A stretch of 64,000 nucleotides of DNA from Microcosmobacter mediterraneus (GCF_031846265.1 NZ_JAVRIA010000009.1:1-64000), one strand, 5' to 3'. Shown: positions 44,835 to 54,787, counted from the first letter of the stretch. A program made the numbers and translations. Notes: a model not told the origin generated them from the letters alone.

Positions 44835-45851
44835 ATGAAAAAAGATAACAAAACTGTAGTCTACTGGTTACTTATTGGTTGTGTGTTAATCTTTACAATG
44901 GTAGTTGTAGGAGGTATTACCAGACTTACGCATTCAGGTCTTTCCATATCTAACTATAAATTAATTTCTGGGACCATTCCTCCTATGAATGAGGTAGAAT
45001 GGCAAGAAGCTTTTGACTTATACAAGCAATATCCTGAATACCAAAAACTAAACAACCAGTTCACTCTTGAAGATTTTAAAGATATCTATTTCTGGGAATG
45101 GCTACATCGTGTTATTGGTCGTTTTATTGGCTTAGTATTTATAGTTCCTTTCTTATACTTCTTAATTAAAAAACGACTTTCAAAACCAACTATAAAGAAG
45201 GCGATAATTCTTCTAATAATGGGTGGCTTTCAAGGATTTTTAGGATGGTATATGGTTAAAAGTGGTCTAGTAGATAGACCAGATGTAAGTCATTATAGAT
45301 TAGCAGCTCACCTCACAACTGCTTTTCTAACATTTGCTTACACGTTTTGGGTAGCACTAGACCTCATATTTCCTAACAGAAAAGATATTGATGCAAAATT
45401 TAGAAACCTCATTAGATTGAGCTTAGTCGTTTTATTACTTCAAATTATTTATGGTGCTTTTGTGGCAGGCTTAGATGCTGGATTTATTCATAATCATTGG
45501 CCAATGATGAGTGAAGGTAAATTTATGCATGAAACAGTTTATATTGAACAAAACCCAATCTACCTTAACTTTATTGAAGGAAAAAGTGGTGTGCAATTTG
45601 TGCATAGAATACTTGCATTTTTTGTAGTTATTAGCATCTTAGTCATTTGGTTTAAAGGTCAAAAATTGAGTGTTTCAAAACTTCAAAACAAAGGTTTAAA
45701 TGGTTTACTAATTATGGTTAGTGTTCAATTTTTACTAGGAGTATTAACCTTAATTTATGGTGTTCCGGTTTGGTTAGGCGTGTTACATCAAGTTGGTGCT
45801 TTTGTACTTTTAAGCTTTATGATTTTCACCCTTCATCGTTTTAGTAAATAA
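44835..45851 (+). CDS. ctaA: Heme A synthase (COX15/CtaA)
   Basis: Integral membrane oxidase that converts heme O to heme A for cytochrome c oxidase. About 338 residues with eight hydrophobic helices and the four conserved His sites (EWLHRVIGRFIG, HYRLAAHL, FVHRILAF, GVLHQVGAF). The signature VVVGGITRLTHSGLSIS is in the first helix. I use ATG at 44835; a GTG at 44829 overlaps the GNAT stop. No cox or cyoE genes are adjacent in the window. Confidence 0.92.
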   Translation: MKKDNKTVVYWLLIGCVLIFTMVVVGGITRLTHSGLSISNYKLISGTIPPMNEVEWQEAFDLYKQYPEYQKLNNQFTLEDFKDIYFWEWLHRVIGRFIGLVFIVPFLYFLIKKRLSKPTIKKAIILLIMGGFQGFLGWYMVKSGLVDRPDVSHYRLAAHLTTAFLTFAYTFWVALDLIFPNRKDIDAKFRNLIRLSLVVLLLQIIYGAFVAGLDAGFIHNHWPMMSEGKFMHETVYIEQNPIYLNFIEGKSGVQFVHRILAFFVVISILVIWFKGQKLSVSKLQNKGLNGLLIMVSVQFLLGVLTLIYGVPVWLGVLHQVGAFVLLSFMIFTLHRFSK

Positions 45852-45863
45852 TTGAAAATCACT

Positions 45864-45871
45864 TAACTTTG
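45864..45871 (+). promoter_or_regulatory. Putative -7 element (TAACTTTG) of the pRiA4b ORF-3-like gene
   Basis: Exact TAnnTTTG match ending 4 bases before the ATG at 45876, again predicting a leaderless transcript. Confidence 0.5.
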
Positions 45872-45875
45872 CAGC

Positions 45876-46391
45876 ATGATTTACAGATTTAGAGTAATAT
45901 TAGACAATGACACTGAAGATGATGTGTTTCGTGATCTAGAGATTAGAGAATCAGATACTATGGAGGATCTTCATAATATCATTACACAATCCTTTGGATT
46001 TGATGGTATGGAAATGGCATCATTCTATATTAGTGATGAGCAATGGAACCAGGGCGAAGAAATTTCTATGTTTGATGTAAGTGAAGGCGACGACCAGGTA
46101 AAATTAATGAATGAAACTTCAATTAAAGATATCGTACACGAGGCACAAACTAAGCTAATTTACGTTTATGATTTCTTAAATATGTGGACCTTTTTTGTAG
46201 AGTTAGCAGAAATTGTTGAAGAAGCTCAAGGTGTAGATTACCCAAACCTTATGTTTGTTCATGGTCAAATTCCTGATGAAGCACCTCAAAAAGCATTTGA
46301 AGGTGAAAGTGTTGATAATTTTAATGAATTTGAAGATGATATAGATATTGATGATTACCAAGGATTAGACTTTGATGAAAATTGGAATTAA
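45876..46391 (+). CDS. pRiA4b ORF-3-like (IS1096 TnpR-like) family protein
   Basis: 171-residue acidic soluble protein. The N-terminal half (MIYRFRVILDNDTEDDVFRD; TMEDLHNIITQSFGFD) matches the PRiA4_ORF3 fold, and the C-terminal third is strongly acidic (EFEDDIDIDDYQGLDFDENW). The family name comes from a plasmid/transposon passenger gene, but no transposon features exist here, and stand-alone chromosomal copies are common in Bacteroidota. Function unknown. An intrinsic terminator follows. Confidence 0.82.
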   Translation: MIYRFRVILDNDTEDDVFRDLEIRESDTMEDLHNIITQSFGFDGMEMASFYISDEQWNQGEEISMFDVSEGDDQVKLMNETSIKDIVHEAQTKLIYVYDFLNMWTFFVELAEIVEEAQGVDYPNLMFVHGQIPDEAPQKAFEGESVDNFNEFEDDIDIDDYQGLDFDENWN

Positions 46392-46405
46392 GGTCTTAGA
46401 ATAAT

Positions 46406-46438
46406 AAAAAACTCAGAATTCTATTCTGAGTTTTTTTA
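46406..46438 (+). terminator. Intrinsic terminator after the pRiA4b ORF-3-like gene
   Basis: Stem ACTCAGAAT (46411-46419) with its complement (46423-46431), 3-base loop, A-run on the left and seven T on the right. Confidence 0.88.
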
Positions 46439-46516
46439 TATCCAAATTTCTATCAAAGTGTAACAAATAATGATCTGCTTCGTCTTACCTTTATAACCGA
46501 TCAAAACATAAGTATT

Positions 46517-47422
46517 TTGGATACTATTCTTACAATTAATAACCTCACAAAAAAGTTTGGTTATCTCACTGCAGTAAAAGATTTGTCTTTTACTATTAAT
46601 AAAGGTAATGTTTATGGCATCTTAGGACCCAATGGAAGTGGTAAATCTACAACCCTTGGTATTGTGCTGAATGTGGTCAATAAAACCGAAGGTAATTTTC
46701 ATTGGTTTGATGGCAATACAACAACACATGATGCTTTAAAAAAAGTTGGTGCTATCATTGAGCGTCCAAATTTTTATCCTTACATGTCTGCTTACGAAAA
46801 CTTAAAATTAGTATGTAAAATTAAAGGCATTGATTACAGTAAAATTGATGAGAAGCTAGAAATTGTAGGGCTTGAAGAACGAAAAAATAGTAAGTTTAAA
46901 ACCTACTCGCTAGGTATGAAACAGCGCTTAGCTATTGCCTCAGCACTTTTAAATGATCCTGAAATTTTAATACTAGATGAGCCTACAAATGGTTTAGATC
47001 CGCAAGGAATTCATCAAATACGATCCTTAATAAAGGACATTGCAAAAGATGGGACAACCATACTACTCGCCTCTCACCTTTTAGATGAAGTAGAAAAAGT
47101 ATGCTCTCATGTTGTAGTGCTTCGTAAGGGTGAGAAATTATATTCTGGTCGTGTAGATGAAATGATTAGTAGTCATGGTTTCTTTGAACTCAAAACTGAT
47201 AAAGCATCCGAATTAAAAGCATTGATAGAGTCTCATGCTTCGTTTTCAAAAATTAAAGAAGAAGGAGAGCTTATTACTGCGTTTTTGAATGAACCCATGA
47301 ATGCTAGTGATTTCAATACCTTATTATTTAATAAAGGTATAGTACTATCCCACTTAGTACAACGTAAAGAAAGTTTAGAAGAGCAGTTCTTACAGCTTAC
47401 TGATAACTTAGAGCAAAATTAA
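46517..47422 (+). CDS. ABC transporter ATP-binding protein
   Basis: 301 residues. Walker A GPNGSGKST (37-45), signature YSLGMKQRLAIASALL, Walker B LILDEPTNGLDPQG and the His switch ASHLLDEVEKVCSHV. The C-terminal 80 residues are an accessory domain typical of ABC-2-type drug/lantibiotic immunity exporters. TTG start at 46517, since no ATG lies near the expected beginning. Forms a two-gene exporter with the following permease. Confidence 0.9.
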   Translation: MDTILTINNLTKKFGYLTAVKDLSFTINKGNVYGILGPNGSGKSTTLGIVLNVVNKTEGNFHWFDGNTTTHDALKKVGAIIERPNFYPYMSAYENLKLVCKIKGIDYSKIDEKLEIVGLEERKNSKFKTYSLGMKQRLAIASALLNDPEILILDEPTNGLDPQGIHQIRSLIKDIAKDGTTILLASHLLDEVEKVCSHVVVLRKGEKLYSGRVDEMISSHGFFELKTDKASELKALIESHASFSKIKEEGELITAFLNEPMNASDFNTLLFNKGIVLSHLVQRKESLEEQFLQLTDNLEQN

Positions 47423-47443
47423 TCAATCAAAAAAATCAATCTT

Positions 47444-48271
47444 ATGTTACGTTTAATAGGTTTAGAACTTCAAAAATTATGGCTCAATAAAACGAGTAAA
47501 GTTTTAATATTTATATCATTTATATTACCATTTACAGTACTTATACTCTCCTCTATTAAGATTAATTTTTTTGGGTTCTTTACTCTAGAATTAGGCGAGC
47601 TAGGTATATTTAACTTTCCAATAATTTGGCATATTACAACTTTTTTTGCCTCTTACTTTAAATTCTTTTTCGCCATAGTAGTGGTTAGTATGATTGGCAA
47701 TGAGTATAGTAATAAAACGATTAAACAAAATCTTATTGATGGTCTAAGTAAAAAGGAATTTATTCTTTCTAAGTTTTACACTATTGTCTTTTTCTCATTA
47801 GCAGCAACAGTTCTTATTGGAGTAGCAACTTTCCTAATTGGTATGTATTACTCTAGCTATACAGAAGCTTCAATAATATTTAGAGATATTGAGTTTTTAT
47901 TAGCATATTTTATAAAACTAGTTGGTTTCTTTAGTTTGTGTTTATTCTTTGGTATGCTACTAAAACGCTCCGCTTTTGCCCTTGCTTTTCTATTTGTTTT
48001 ATGGATATTAGAATGGATGGTGTTTTGGGGAGCTTATGAAGCATTTGGAAATGCTGATAGTGCATTCAAAGTTAAAAATTTCATGCCTTTAGAATCAATG
48101 TACAAGCTTATTGATCAGCCTTTCCAAAGAATTATGATGACTAAATTCCCTGAAAAATCAGAACTTGTATATGACTATGGAGTACATTGGTATGAAATTG
48201 CTGTTGTTTTAGGTTGGACTGCTCTATTTGTATTTTTATCGTACAGATTATTAAAACAAAGAGATTTATAA
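47444..48271 (+). CDS. ABC-2 type transporter permease
   Basis: 275 residues with about six transmembrane helices. MIGNEYSNKTIKQNLIDGLSKKEFILSK is the cytoplasmic coupling segment typical of ABC-2 permeases. Located 21 bases after its ATPase. The stop overlaps the region of the promoter for the next gene. Substrate unknown. Confidence 0.86.
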   Translation: MLRLIGLELQKLWLNKTSKVLIFISFILPFTVLILSSIKINFFGFFTLELGELGIFNFPIIWHITTFFASYFKFFFAIVVVSMIGNEYSNKTIKQNLIDGLSKKEFILSKFYTIVFFSLAATVLIGVATFLIGMYYSSYTEASIIFRDIEFLLAYFIKLVGFFSLCLFFGMLLKRSAFALAFLFVLWILEWMVFWGAYEAFGNADSAFKVKNFMPLESMYKLIDQPFQRIMMTKFPEKSELVYDYGVHWYEIAVVLGWTALFVFLSYRLLKQRDL

Positions 48272-48279
48272 TATCTTTG
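48272..48279 (+). promoter_or_regulatory. Putative -7 element (TATCTTTG) of the first T9SS gene
   Basis: Exact TAnnTTTG match directly after the permease stop, 20 bases before the ATG at 48300. Confidence 0.5.
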
Positions 48280-48280
48280 G

Positions 48281-48294
48281 TAACCTTCGGGTTA
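48281..48294 (+). promoter_or_regulatory. UUCG-tetraloop hairpin in the 5' UTR of the first T9SS gene
   Basis: TAACC-TTCG-GGTTA forms a 5-bp stem closed by a C(UUCG)G loop, ending 5 bases before the start codon. It would sit at the very 5' end of the transcript and could stabilise the mRNA or mask the start. Confidence 0.4.
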
Positions 48295-48299
48295 TCGCT

Positions 48300-51200
48300 A
48301 TGAAAAAGATATTTACAATAATTTTACTGCTTTGCGGTTTAGCTACCTTTTCTCAAAATGAAGCCTCTTTTTGGTACTTTGGGCAGAATGCAGGATTACA
48401 ATTTGATGTGGCATCTGGTTCTGTTACAGCACTAACTAACGGTCAATTAGACACCTTAGAAGGTTGCACCTCTATTTCTGATACTAATGGTAATCTACTG
48501 TTTTATTCAGATGGTATAACCATTTGGAATCAGAATCATCAGGTCATGCCAAATGGTACTGGATTAAAAGGAGATCCTTCAAGCACCTCATCTGGTCTTA
48601 TTGTGCCAAAACCTCAAGACCCAACAAAATATTATATGTTTACAGTTGATGAACCGCATCATTCAAATTCATCTGCTTTCCCAAATGAAACAGATGGTGA
48701 TGGTATTAATGATGGTTTTATGTACTCACTAGTTGATATGAATTTAGATTCTGGTAATGGTGATGTAGACCTTACAGAAAAAAATATCCAACTTATTACT
48801 TACGATGAAACTAATCCTACTGAGGTAGAGTTCAAATGTTCAGAAAAAATTACTGCAGTAAAAGCGGATGATTGCTCCTCGTTTTGGGTAATTACACATT
48901 TTACTAATAAGTTTTATGCGTTTAAAGTAGATGTAAATGGTGTAAATTCAGATCCTGTAATTTCAGAAGTTGGTCCAGAAGTTCCAGTGAGTGGTTACAG
49001 ACGTAATGCACTTGGTTATCTTAAAGCTTCACCAGATGGATCTAAATTAGTTGTCGCACATTTTGGTTTTGCTTCTGCATTTAATACTAACTCTCCTGGA
49101 GGTGTATATATGTTTGATTTTGATAATGAGACTGGCGAAGTAAGCAATAGTTTAGAATTATATGGTCCTGAAAATGGCAACAGTCCATATGGTGTAGAAT
49201 TTTCTTCAGAAAACAAACGTGTTTATGCAACTGTAGGTTTAGGGGCTAATGGAAATAACGCAAGTCAATTATTACAATGGGATTTAGAAGCTACTGATAT
49301 TCCTGGGTCAATTCAAATTATTGACTTCTCTAACAATCTAAGTGCTGGAGCCATTCAGCTTGGTCTAGATAAACGTATTTATAGAGCTCTTGTAGATTTT
49401 TCTGACTTCTTTAATACTGGAAGACATCTAGGAGTTATAAATAACCCTGAAAGTCTTGGACAAGACGTAGCGTATGATGAAAATGGTATTCTAGTTGATG
49501 TTAATGGTACTACTCAAAACCTAAGCAAAATTGGCTTACCACCTTTTATACAATCTTTATTTAATTCTGAAATAGATATTATTCGTAATGGAATAAGTAC
49601 CACACAATTATTATTATGTGATAGTGCAAATTATACCCTAACTGCAGATGATATTCCTGGAGCAGACTATACTTGGTTTCAGGATGGAAACGAAATTATT
49701 GGTGAAGAAACTTTTGAGTTGCTTATTGATGAACCTGGTTTTTATGAAGTTTTTATTGAGCCAAATAACGGTGAATGTCCAATTGAAGGCGAAGCACTTG
49801 TTGAAGTTTTTGAAATTCCGATCATAGCAACTCAACCAGCAGATATAGAAGTATGTGATACTGAAAACACTTTTGTTTTAACCGATAAAGACTCCGAAAT
49901 TCTTGGTAGTTTAGATCCAAGTATTTATGATGTTAAATATTTTATCTCACAAGAAGATGCTGACCTTAATGAAAACGAGATTATAGGTCCATTTACAACC
50001 AATAGTAATTCTCAAACCATTTATGTTGTTGTTAGTAATAGTGGAAACTCAAATTGCTTTGATGAAACTCAATTTACAATAACACGGTTTTCAACACCTA
50101 CCATCAACAATTTAGAAGATATTGAATATTGCGACTTTTATCTAGATCCTACAGATGGTATTGCAGAGTTTGATTTATCTACTTTAAATGCTGACATACT
50201 AGGCAATCAAAATGACACCGATTATACATTGTCTTATCATGAAACTTTTAACGATGCTGAGAGTGACACTAACCCAATATCATCACTTTTTACAAATACA
50301 GATCCCTCTGAAGAGATCTTTGTTAGATTAGAAAATAACTTAGATCAAACATGTTTTGTAATCGATTCGTTTAATTTGATTACAAATGCTGCACCAACTG
50401 CAAATACCATAAATATTCTACAATGTGATGAAGATGGTATTCCAGAAGGTTTCACCCTGTTTAATTTAGACAACTATCAAAGTGAAATTACAGATAATCC
50501 TGAGGATAAAACATTTAGTTATTTCTTGTCTTTTACAGATGCAATAAACGAAGAAGATCCTATCAATGGTTCTAATTTCAATAACTTCTTTAATCCGCAA
50601 ACAGTCTTTGCTCTTATTGTTGATAATACTACTGGATGCTCTAACATTGCCGAAATCCGTTTAGAGATTAGCGCAACATCCTCTAGAAATGTTACTCTAC
50701 AAGAATGTGATAATGATGGTAACGAAGACGGTTTTGTGGCCTTTAATCTTACAGATGCAGAAACATTAATTCTAGAAGGTATTTCTCCAGATTTAGAGGT
50801 GGTCTTCTACCAAACTTATGATGAAGCTCTCCTTGAGCTTAATCCTCTTGCAACGACTTTTACCAATACCATAACCTATTCTCAAACCATATATGCTCGT
50901 GTTGAAAACATGAGTGCTTGTTTTGGTATTAGTGAAGTAGAACTCACAGTATTTGAATTGCCTAATATTGAAACAGAGTTTCAGACCATTTACTGTCTTA
51001 ACGCTTTTCCTGAGACCATAACACTAACTGGTGGTGTCATCGATGATGATCCTAGCAACTATTACTATCAGTGGTCTAATGGCATTGATGATGAATCTGA
51101 AATAGAAATTAATGAGCCTGGCACATACACTGTTATTGTTTCTAATACTGATGGCTGTTCTAAAACAAGAACTATTACTGTACTGCCTTCTAATACAGCA

Positions 51201-51674
51201 ACTATAGATAATATTATCGTTACTGATGCTGCTGAAAATAATTCGATAACGCTCCAAGTCTCTGGTGAAGGTGATTATGAATTTGCATTAGATAATAGTG
51301 TTGGTCCTTACCAAGACAGTAACGTTTTTGAAAATGTGAGTTTTGGGTTTCATGATGTCTATGTTAGAGATAAAAATGGTTGCGGTATTGTATCGGAGTT
51401 GGTCTCAGTCATTGGCTTCCCAAAATTCTTCACACCAAATGATGATACTGTTAATGACTTTTGGCAAGTGAAAGGAATCTCATCTCAGTTTCAACCAAAT
51501 TCAGTGATTTATATATTTAATAGATATGGAAAACTATTAAATGAACTAGATCCGCTAGGTTCTGGTTGGAATGGAACTTACAATGGTTTACCAATGCCTA
51601 GTGACGATTATTGGTACAATGTAACACTACAGGATGGACGAACTTTTAATGGCCATTTTGCGTTGAGACGTTAA
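48300..51674 (+). CDS. Large secreted protein with T9SS type B C-terminal sorting domain (copy 1)
   Basis: 1124 residues. Signal peptide (KKIFTIILLLCGLATFSQ), then a roughly 450-residue beta-propeller-like domain (ASFWYFGQNAGLQFDV; KITAVKADDCSSFWVITHF; KASPDGSKLVVAHFGF). Several repeated Ig-like/adhesin modules follow (LQCDEDGIPEGFTLFNL, LQECDNDGNEDGFVAFNL), and a type B sorting domain ends the protein (FFTPNDDTVNDFWQVKGISS ... GHFALRR). The type B domain targets it to the cell surface or medium through the type IX system together with a PorP/SprF partner, none of which is nearby. Tandem with a paralogue. Confidence 0.92.
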   Translation: MKKIFTIILLLCGLATFSQNEASFWYFGQNAGLQFDVASGSVTALTNGQLDTLEGCTSISDTNGNLLFYSDGITIWNQNHQVMPNGTGLKGDPSSTSSGLIVPKPQDPTKYYMFTVDEPHHSNSSAFPNETDGDGINDGFMYSLVDMNLDSGNGDVDLTEKNIQLITYDETNPTEVEFKCSEKITAVKADDCSSFWVITHFTNKFYAFKVDVNGVNSDPVISEVGPEVPVSGYRRNALGYLKASPDGSKLVVAHFGFASAFNTNSPGGVYMFDFDNETGEVSNSLELYGPENGNSPYGVEFSSENKRVYATVGLGANGNNASQLLQWDLEATDIPGSIQIIDFSNNLSAGAIQLGLDKRIYRALVDFSDFFNTGRHLGVINNPESLGQDVAYDENGILVDVNGTTQNLSKIGLPPFIQSLFNSEIDIIRNGISTTQLLLCDSANYTLTADDIPGADYTWFQDGNEIIGEETFELLIDEPGFYEVFIEPNNGECPIEGEALVEVFEIPIIATQPADIEVCDTENTFVLTDKDSEILGSLDPSIYDVKYFISQEDADLNENEIIGPFTTNSNSQTIYVVVSNSGNSNCFDETQFTITRFSTPTINNLEDIEYCDFYLDPTDGIAEFDLSTLNADILGNQNDTDYTLSYHETFNDAESDTNPISSLFTNTDPSEEIFVRLENNLDQTCFVIDSFNLITNAAPTANTINILQCDEDGIPEGFTLFNLDNYQSEITDNPEDKTFSYFLSFTDAINEEDPINGSNFNNFFNPQTVFALIVDNTTGCSNIAEIRLEISATSSRNVTLQECDNDGNEDGFVAFNLTDAETLILEGISPDLEVVFYQTYDEALLELNPLATTFTNTITYSQTIYARVENMSACFGISEVELTVFELPNIETEFQTIYCLNAFPETITLTGGVIDDDPSNYYYQWSNGIDDESEIEINEPGTYTVIVSNTDGCSKTRTITVLPSNTATIDNIIVTDAAENNSITLQVSGEGDYEFALDNSVGPYQDSNVFENVSFGFHDVYVRDKNGCGIVSELVSVIGFPKFFTPNDDTVNDFWQVKGISSQFQPNSVIYIFNRYGKLLNELDPLGSGWNGTYNGLPMPSDDYWYNVTLQDGRTFNGHFALRR
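51144..51439 (+). repeat. Near-identical 296-bp block, copy 1
   Basis: Corresponds base for base to 54033-54328 with about six mismatches by eye, in the 3' part of the two tandem T9SS genes. Flanking coding sequence is far more diverged. Confidence 0.85.
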
Positions 51675-51698
51675 CCTCTCTATTAATCTAAAATTAGT

Positions 51699-54563
51699 AT
51701 GCTAAAAAAAATTGCACTTTACATATTCTGCAGTTTTAGTTTATCTGTATTTCCACAGATGGAAGCAATCCATTGGCAATTTCAAAATTATGGTGGCATA
51801 AAATACAATTGGTGTACAGAAACATACGACATTGTTACAGAAGGACAAGCGTTTGTTGATAATAACCAAATACAAACAGGTTATAGCATGTCTACTATTT
51901 CAGATAAAGATGGTAATTTAATGTTCTACTCAGATGGACGTTCAATTTGGCACAGAAACCATCAACCTATTCCACAAGCCAGTGAATATGATGACACTCA
52001 AATACAGGGAAAGGGAAATGTTATCATTTTACCTCAGCCAAATAATCCAAATATATATTATGTATTTGCGCTAGATAATGGTGCTTTTTGGAATACCTAT
52101 CCAGATGCACCTGGTCCTGTTACTGATGATGATGGTATTAATAATGGTTTTACTTATTCAGTTATAGATACAACTTTAAATGGAGGGTTAGGTGATATTA
52201 TTCCAGGTCTAAAAGATATTCCTTTGCTTACTTATAATCCTAATGACACTATTGAAGAAGCAATTAAATGCTCAAGAAAACTAACTGTAGTTAGAGGAAA
52301 TGATTGTAACTCATATTGGATTATCACACACTTTAGAGCCAGTTTCTATGCATTTAAATTCGATGAAAATGGCTTAGATAATAATCCTGTAGTGTCTACT
52401 GTTGCACCTTTAATAGAGCCACAAGAAATCACAAATTCTAATTCAATTTGGTATCGTGGTGCAAAATTTTTTAAATCGTCACCTGATGGTTCTAAATTAG
52501 CTATTTCACATGCTTTTAAAAATGATGTTTTTGGGGAACCAGGTTTTATTTATGTGTATGATTTTAATAACTCAAATGGTAATGTATCTAATACAACTCC
52601 TGTGTTTTTAGGAGTAGATGATAATGAATATCCTGCTGCGATTGAATTTTCTCCTTCTGGTAATTATTTATATGGTTTTACCTATGATTTTTTAGTAAAC
52701 AATGATGGAGGTTTCGATTCTAATCGTTTTCTAAGATGGAATTTACAAGCTACTAATATTTCAGAATCTGTTGAAATAATAGATGAGTCTTTAGCTTATG
52801 ATAATGCTAATATTCAACTTGGTATTGATAATAAAATCTACTTAAATAATAATGCCTCAGGAAGCGAGCTTCTTGGTCAAGCAAGTCGTTACCTCGCAGT
52901 AATTAATAATCCAGACGCTACACTTCCAAATATAAACTTACAAGCAGATGGTATTTTGGTCGATCCTAGTACAATTTTTGAAAATACAGCTAGAGGTCCT
53001 TTACCTCAACTTAACAACCATTGGTTTAACAAACGTGTAGAAATAATTAAAAACGGATTAAGTAAATGTGAATTGTTTATTTGTGGTACCCAAAGTGAGT
53101 TCTTAACAGCAGAAAATATTAGTGGAGCTGATTATGTTTGGTCTAAAGATGGTAATGTTTTAGCAGGAGAAAATACCTTTCAACTTGAAATTTTTGAACC
53201 TGGTTTTTACGAGGTATTTATAGAACCTAATGATGGTCGTTGTCCATTCTTCGGTAATGCTACTGTATTACAATCAAATGCTGTACCTTCTGCATTAGAT
53301 ATCTCAATATTTCAATGTGATGAAGATGGAATTTCTGATGGTTTAACAGCATTTAATATTACTGATCTCATTGAAGATATTACCAATAACGAGGCTGATA
53401 GAAGTGTTGCATTTTATGAATCGTTTTCAAATGCTCAAACCCAAACATTTCCAATAGATGGAAGTAATTATAATAATACTGCTAATCCACAAACAATTTA
53501 TACAGTAGTTACAAATACAAACTCTGGTTGTACAGCAATTTCTGAAGTGATGTTACACGTAAGTAATACAGGTGTAGACAATACTTTTTTATCTGGTTGT
53601 GATGATGATAGCATTTTAGATGGAATAGGTAGTTTTGATCTATCTAATGCATCTAATACTATTTTATCTGGCTTACCTAATGAGCTTACAATTGCATTTT
53701 ACGAGTCTTATAATAATGCCTTAATAGAAAACAATCCATTACCCAATGATTATAATAACACTACTCCTTACTCACAAATAATTTACGCTCGTGTAGAAGA
53801 CGGTTTTAATTGTTATGGTATTAGTGAAGTTACGTTGTCAATAGTATTACCACCTAATATAGAAACTGAATTTGAGACCTTATATTGCCTAAATTCATCT
53901 CCACAAACAATAACCCTAACAGGTGGAATTATAGATGATAATCCAAGTAATTATCTATACAATTGGTCTACTGGTGAAACAACATCAGAAATTGAAGTTA
54001 ACGACACTGGAACCTATTCTGTTACTGTAACAAATACTGATGGCTGTTCTAAAACAAGAACAATTACTGTACTGCCTTCTAATACAGCAACTATAGATAA
54101 TATTATCGTTACTGATGCTTCTGAAAATAATTCGATAACGCTCCAAGTCTCTGGTGAAGGTGATTATGAGTTTGCATTAGATAATAGTGTTGGTCCTTAC
54201 CAAGACAGTAATGTTTTTGAAAATGTGAGCTTTGGGTTTCATGATGTCCATGTTAGAGATAAAAATGGTTGCGGTATTGTATCGGAGTTGGTCTCAGTCA
54301 TTGGCTTCCCAAAATTCTTCACACCAAACGATGATACTGTAAATGATTACTGGCAGGTTAAAGGTATATCTGCTCAGTTTCAACCTAACTCTGTAATTTA
54401 TATTTATGATAGGTACGGAAAATTATTATCACAATTAGATCCGCTTGGTCCTGGTTGGGATGGTACTTTTAATGGATTGCCTATGCCAAGCACAGATTAT
54501 TGGTTCTCCGTTAAACTCCAAGATGGACGAACTTTTACTGGCCATTTTGCCTTGAGGTTTTAA
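51699..54563 (+). CDS. Large secreted protein with T9SS type B C-terminal sorting domain (copy 2)
   Basis: 954 residues, paralogue of the previous gene, 24 bases downstream. Signal peptide (KKIALYIFCSFSLSVFPQ), propeller-like domain (EAIHWQFQNYGGIKYNW; KLTVVRGNDCNSYWIITHF; KSSPDGSKLAISHAF), fewer adhesin modules than copy 1 (FQCDEDGISDGLTAFNI; GCDDDSILDGIGSFDL) and the type B sorting domain (FFTPNDDTVNDYWQVKGISA ... GHFALRF). The stop overlaps the convergent DUF6095 gene by four bases. Function probably adhesive or surface-binding; ligand unknown. Confidence 0.91.
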   Translation: MLKKIALYIFCSFSLSVFPQMEAIHWQFQNYGGIKYNWCTETYDIVTEGQAFVDNNQIQTGYSMSTISDKDGNLMFYSDGRSIWHRNHQPIPQASEYDDTQIQGKGNVIILPQPNNPNIYYVFALDNGAFWNTYPDAPGPVTDDDGINNGFTYSVIDTTLNGGLGDIIPGLKDIPLLTYNPNDTIEEAIKCSRKLTVVRGNDCNSYWIITHFRASFYAFKFDENGLDNNPVVSTVAPLIEPQEITNSNSIWYRGAKFFKSSPDGSKLAISHAFKNDVFGEPGFIYVYDFNNSNGNVSNTTPVFLGVDDNEYPAAIEFSPSGNYLYGFTYDFLVNNDGGFDSNRFLRWNLQATNISESVEIIDESLAYDNANIQLGIDNKIYLNNNASGSELLGQASRYLAVINNPDATLPNINLQADGILVDPSTIFENTARGPLPQLNNHWFNKRVEIIKNGLSKCELFICGTQSEFLTAENISGADYVWSKDGNVLAGENTFQLEIFEPGFYEVFIEPNDGRCPFFGNATVLQSNAVPSALDISIFQCDEDGISDGLTAFNITDLIEDITNNEADRSVAFYESFSNAQTQTFPIDGSNYNNTANPQTIYTVVTNTNSGCTAISEVMLHVSNTGVDNTFLSGCDDDSILDGIGSFDLSNASNTILSGLPNELTIAFYESYNNALIENNPLPNDYNNTTPYSQIIYARVEDGFNCYGISEVTLSIVLPPNIETEFETLYCLNSSPQTITLTGGIIDDNPSNYLYNWSTGETTSEIEVNDTGTYSVTVTNTDGCSKTRTITVLPSNTATIDNIIVTDASENNSITLQVSGEGDYEFALDNSVGPYQDSNVFENVSFGFHDVHVRDKNGCGIVSELVSVIGFPKFFTPNDDTVNDYWQVKGISAQFQPNSVIYIYDRYGKLLSQLDPLGPGWDGTFNGLPMPSTDYWFSVKLQDGRTFTGHFALRF
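54033..54328 (+). repeat. Near-identical 296-bp block, copy 2
   Basis: Partner of 51144-51439, same length and no indels seen; points to recent gene conversion or a recent partial duplication between the tandem genes. Confidence 0.85.
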
Positions 54564-54787
54564 TCAAACATACTTTTCATAATAGTTTTGATACCAAAAA
54601 ACCCTGCATAAATTGCTCCAATACAAATTAATATACCAACAATTAAAGTTAGCTCGTAAAGATTAGACGCTTTATTTCCAAGAGCCATATAAACTAAAGT
54701 TGGTCCTAAAAACATCAACAATGCAGTTAATATCATAATCTTAACGCCTTTTATCAAAAGGTCTTTATCTGTTCGTTTAGTTTCCAT
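54560..54787 (-). CDS. DUF6095 family small membrane protein
   Basis: About 75 residues with two transmembrane helices (IMILTALLMFLGPTLVYMAL and LTLIVGILICIGAIYAGFF) in a Bacteroidota-specific family of unknown role. I choose the ATG at 54787 (METKRTDKDL), which overlaps the murQ stop by 11 bases; the ATG nine codons upstream lies deeper inside murQ. Probably translated together with murQ. Confidence 0.78.
   Translation of the reverse strand: METKRTDKDLLIKGVKIMILTALLMFLGPTLVYMALGNKASNLYELTLIVGILICIGAIYAGFFGIKTIMKSMFD

Noticed and set aside
45876..46391. IS1096 TnpR-like name suggesting a mobile element
   Set aside because: No transposase, inverted repeats or target duplication flank the gene; the family name is historical.
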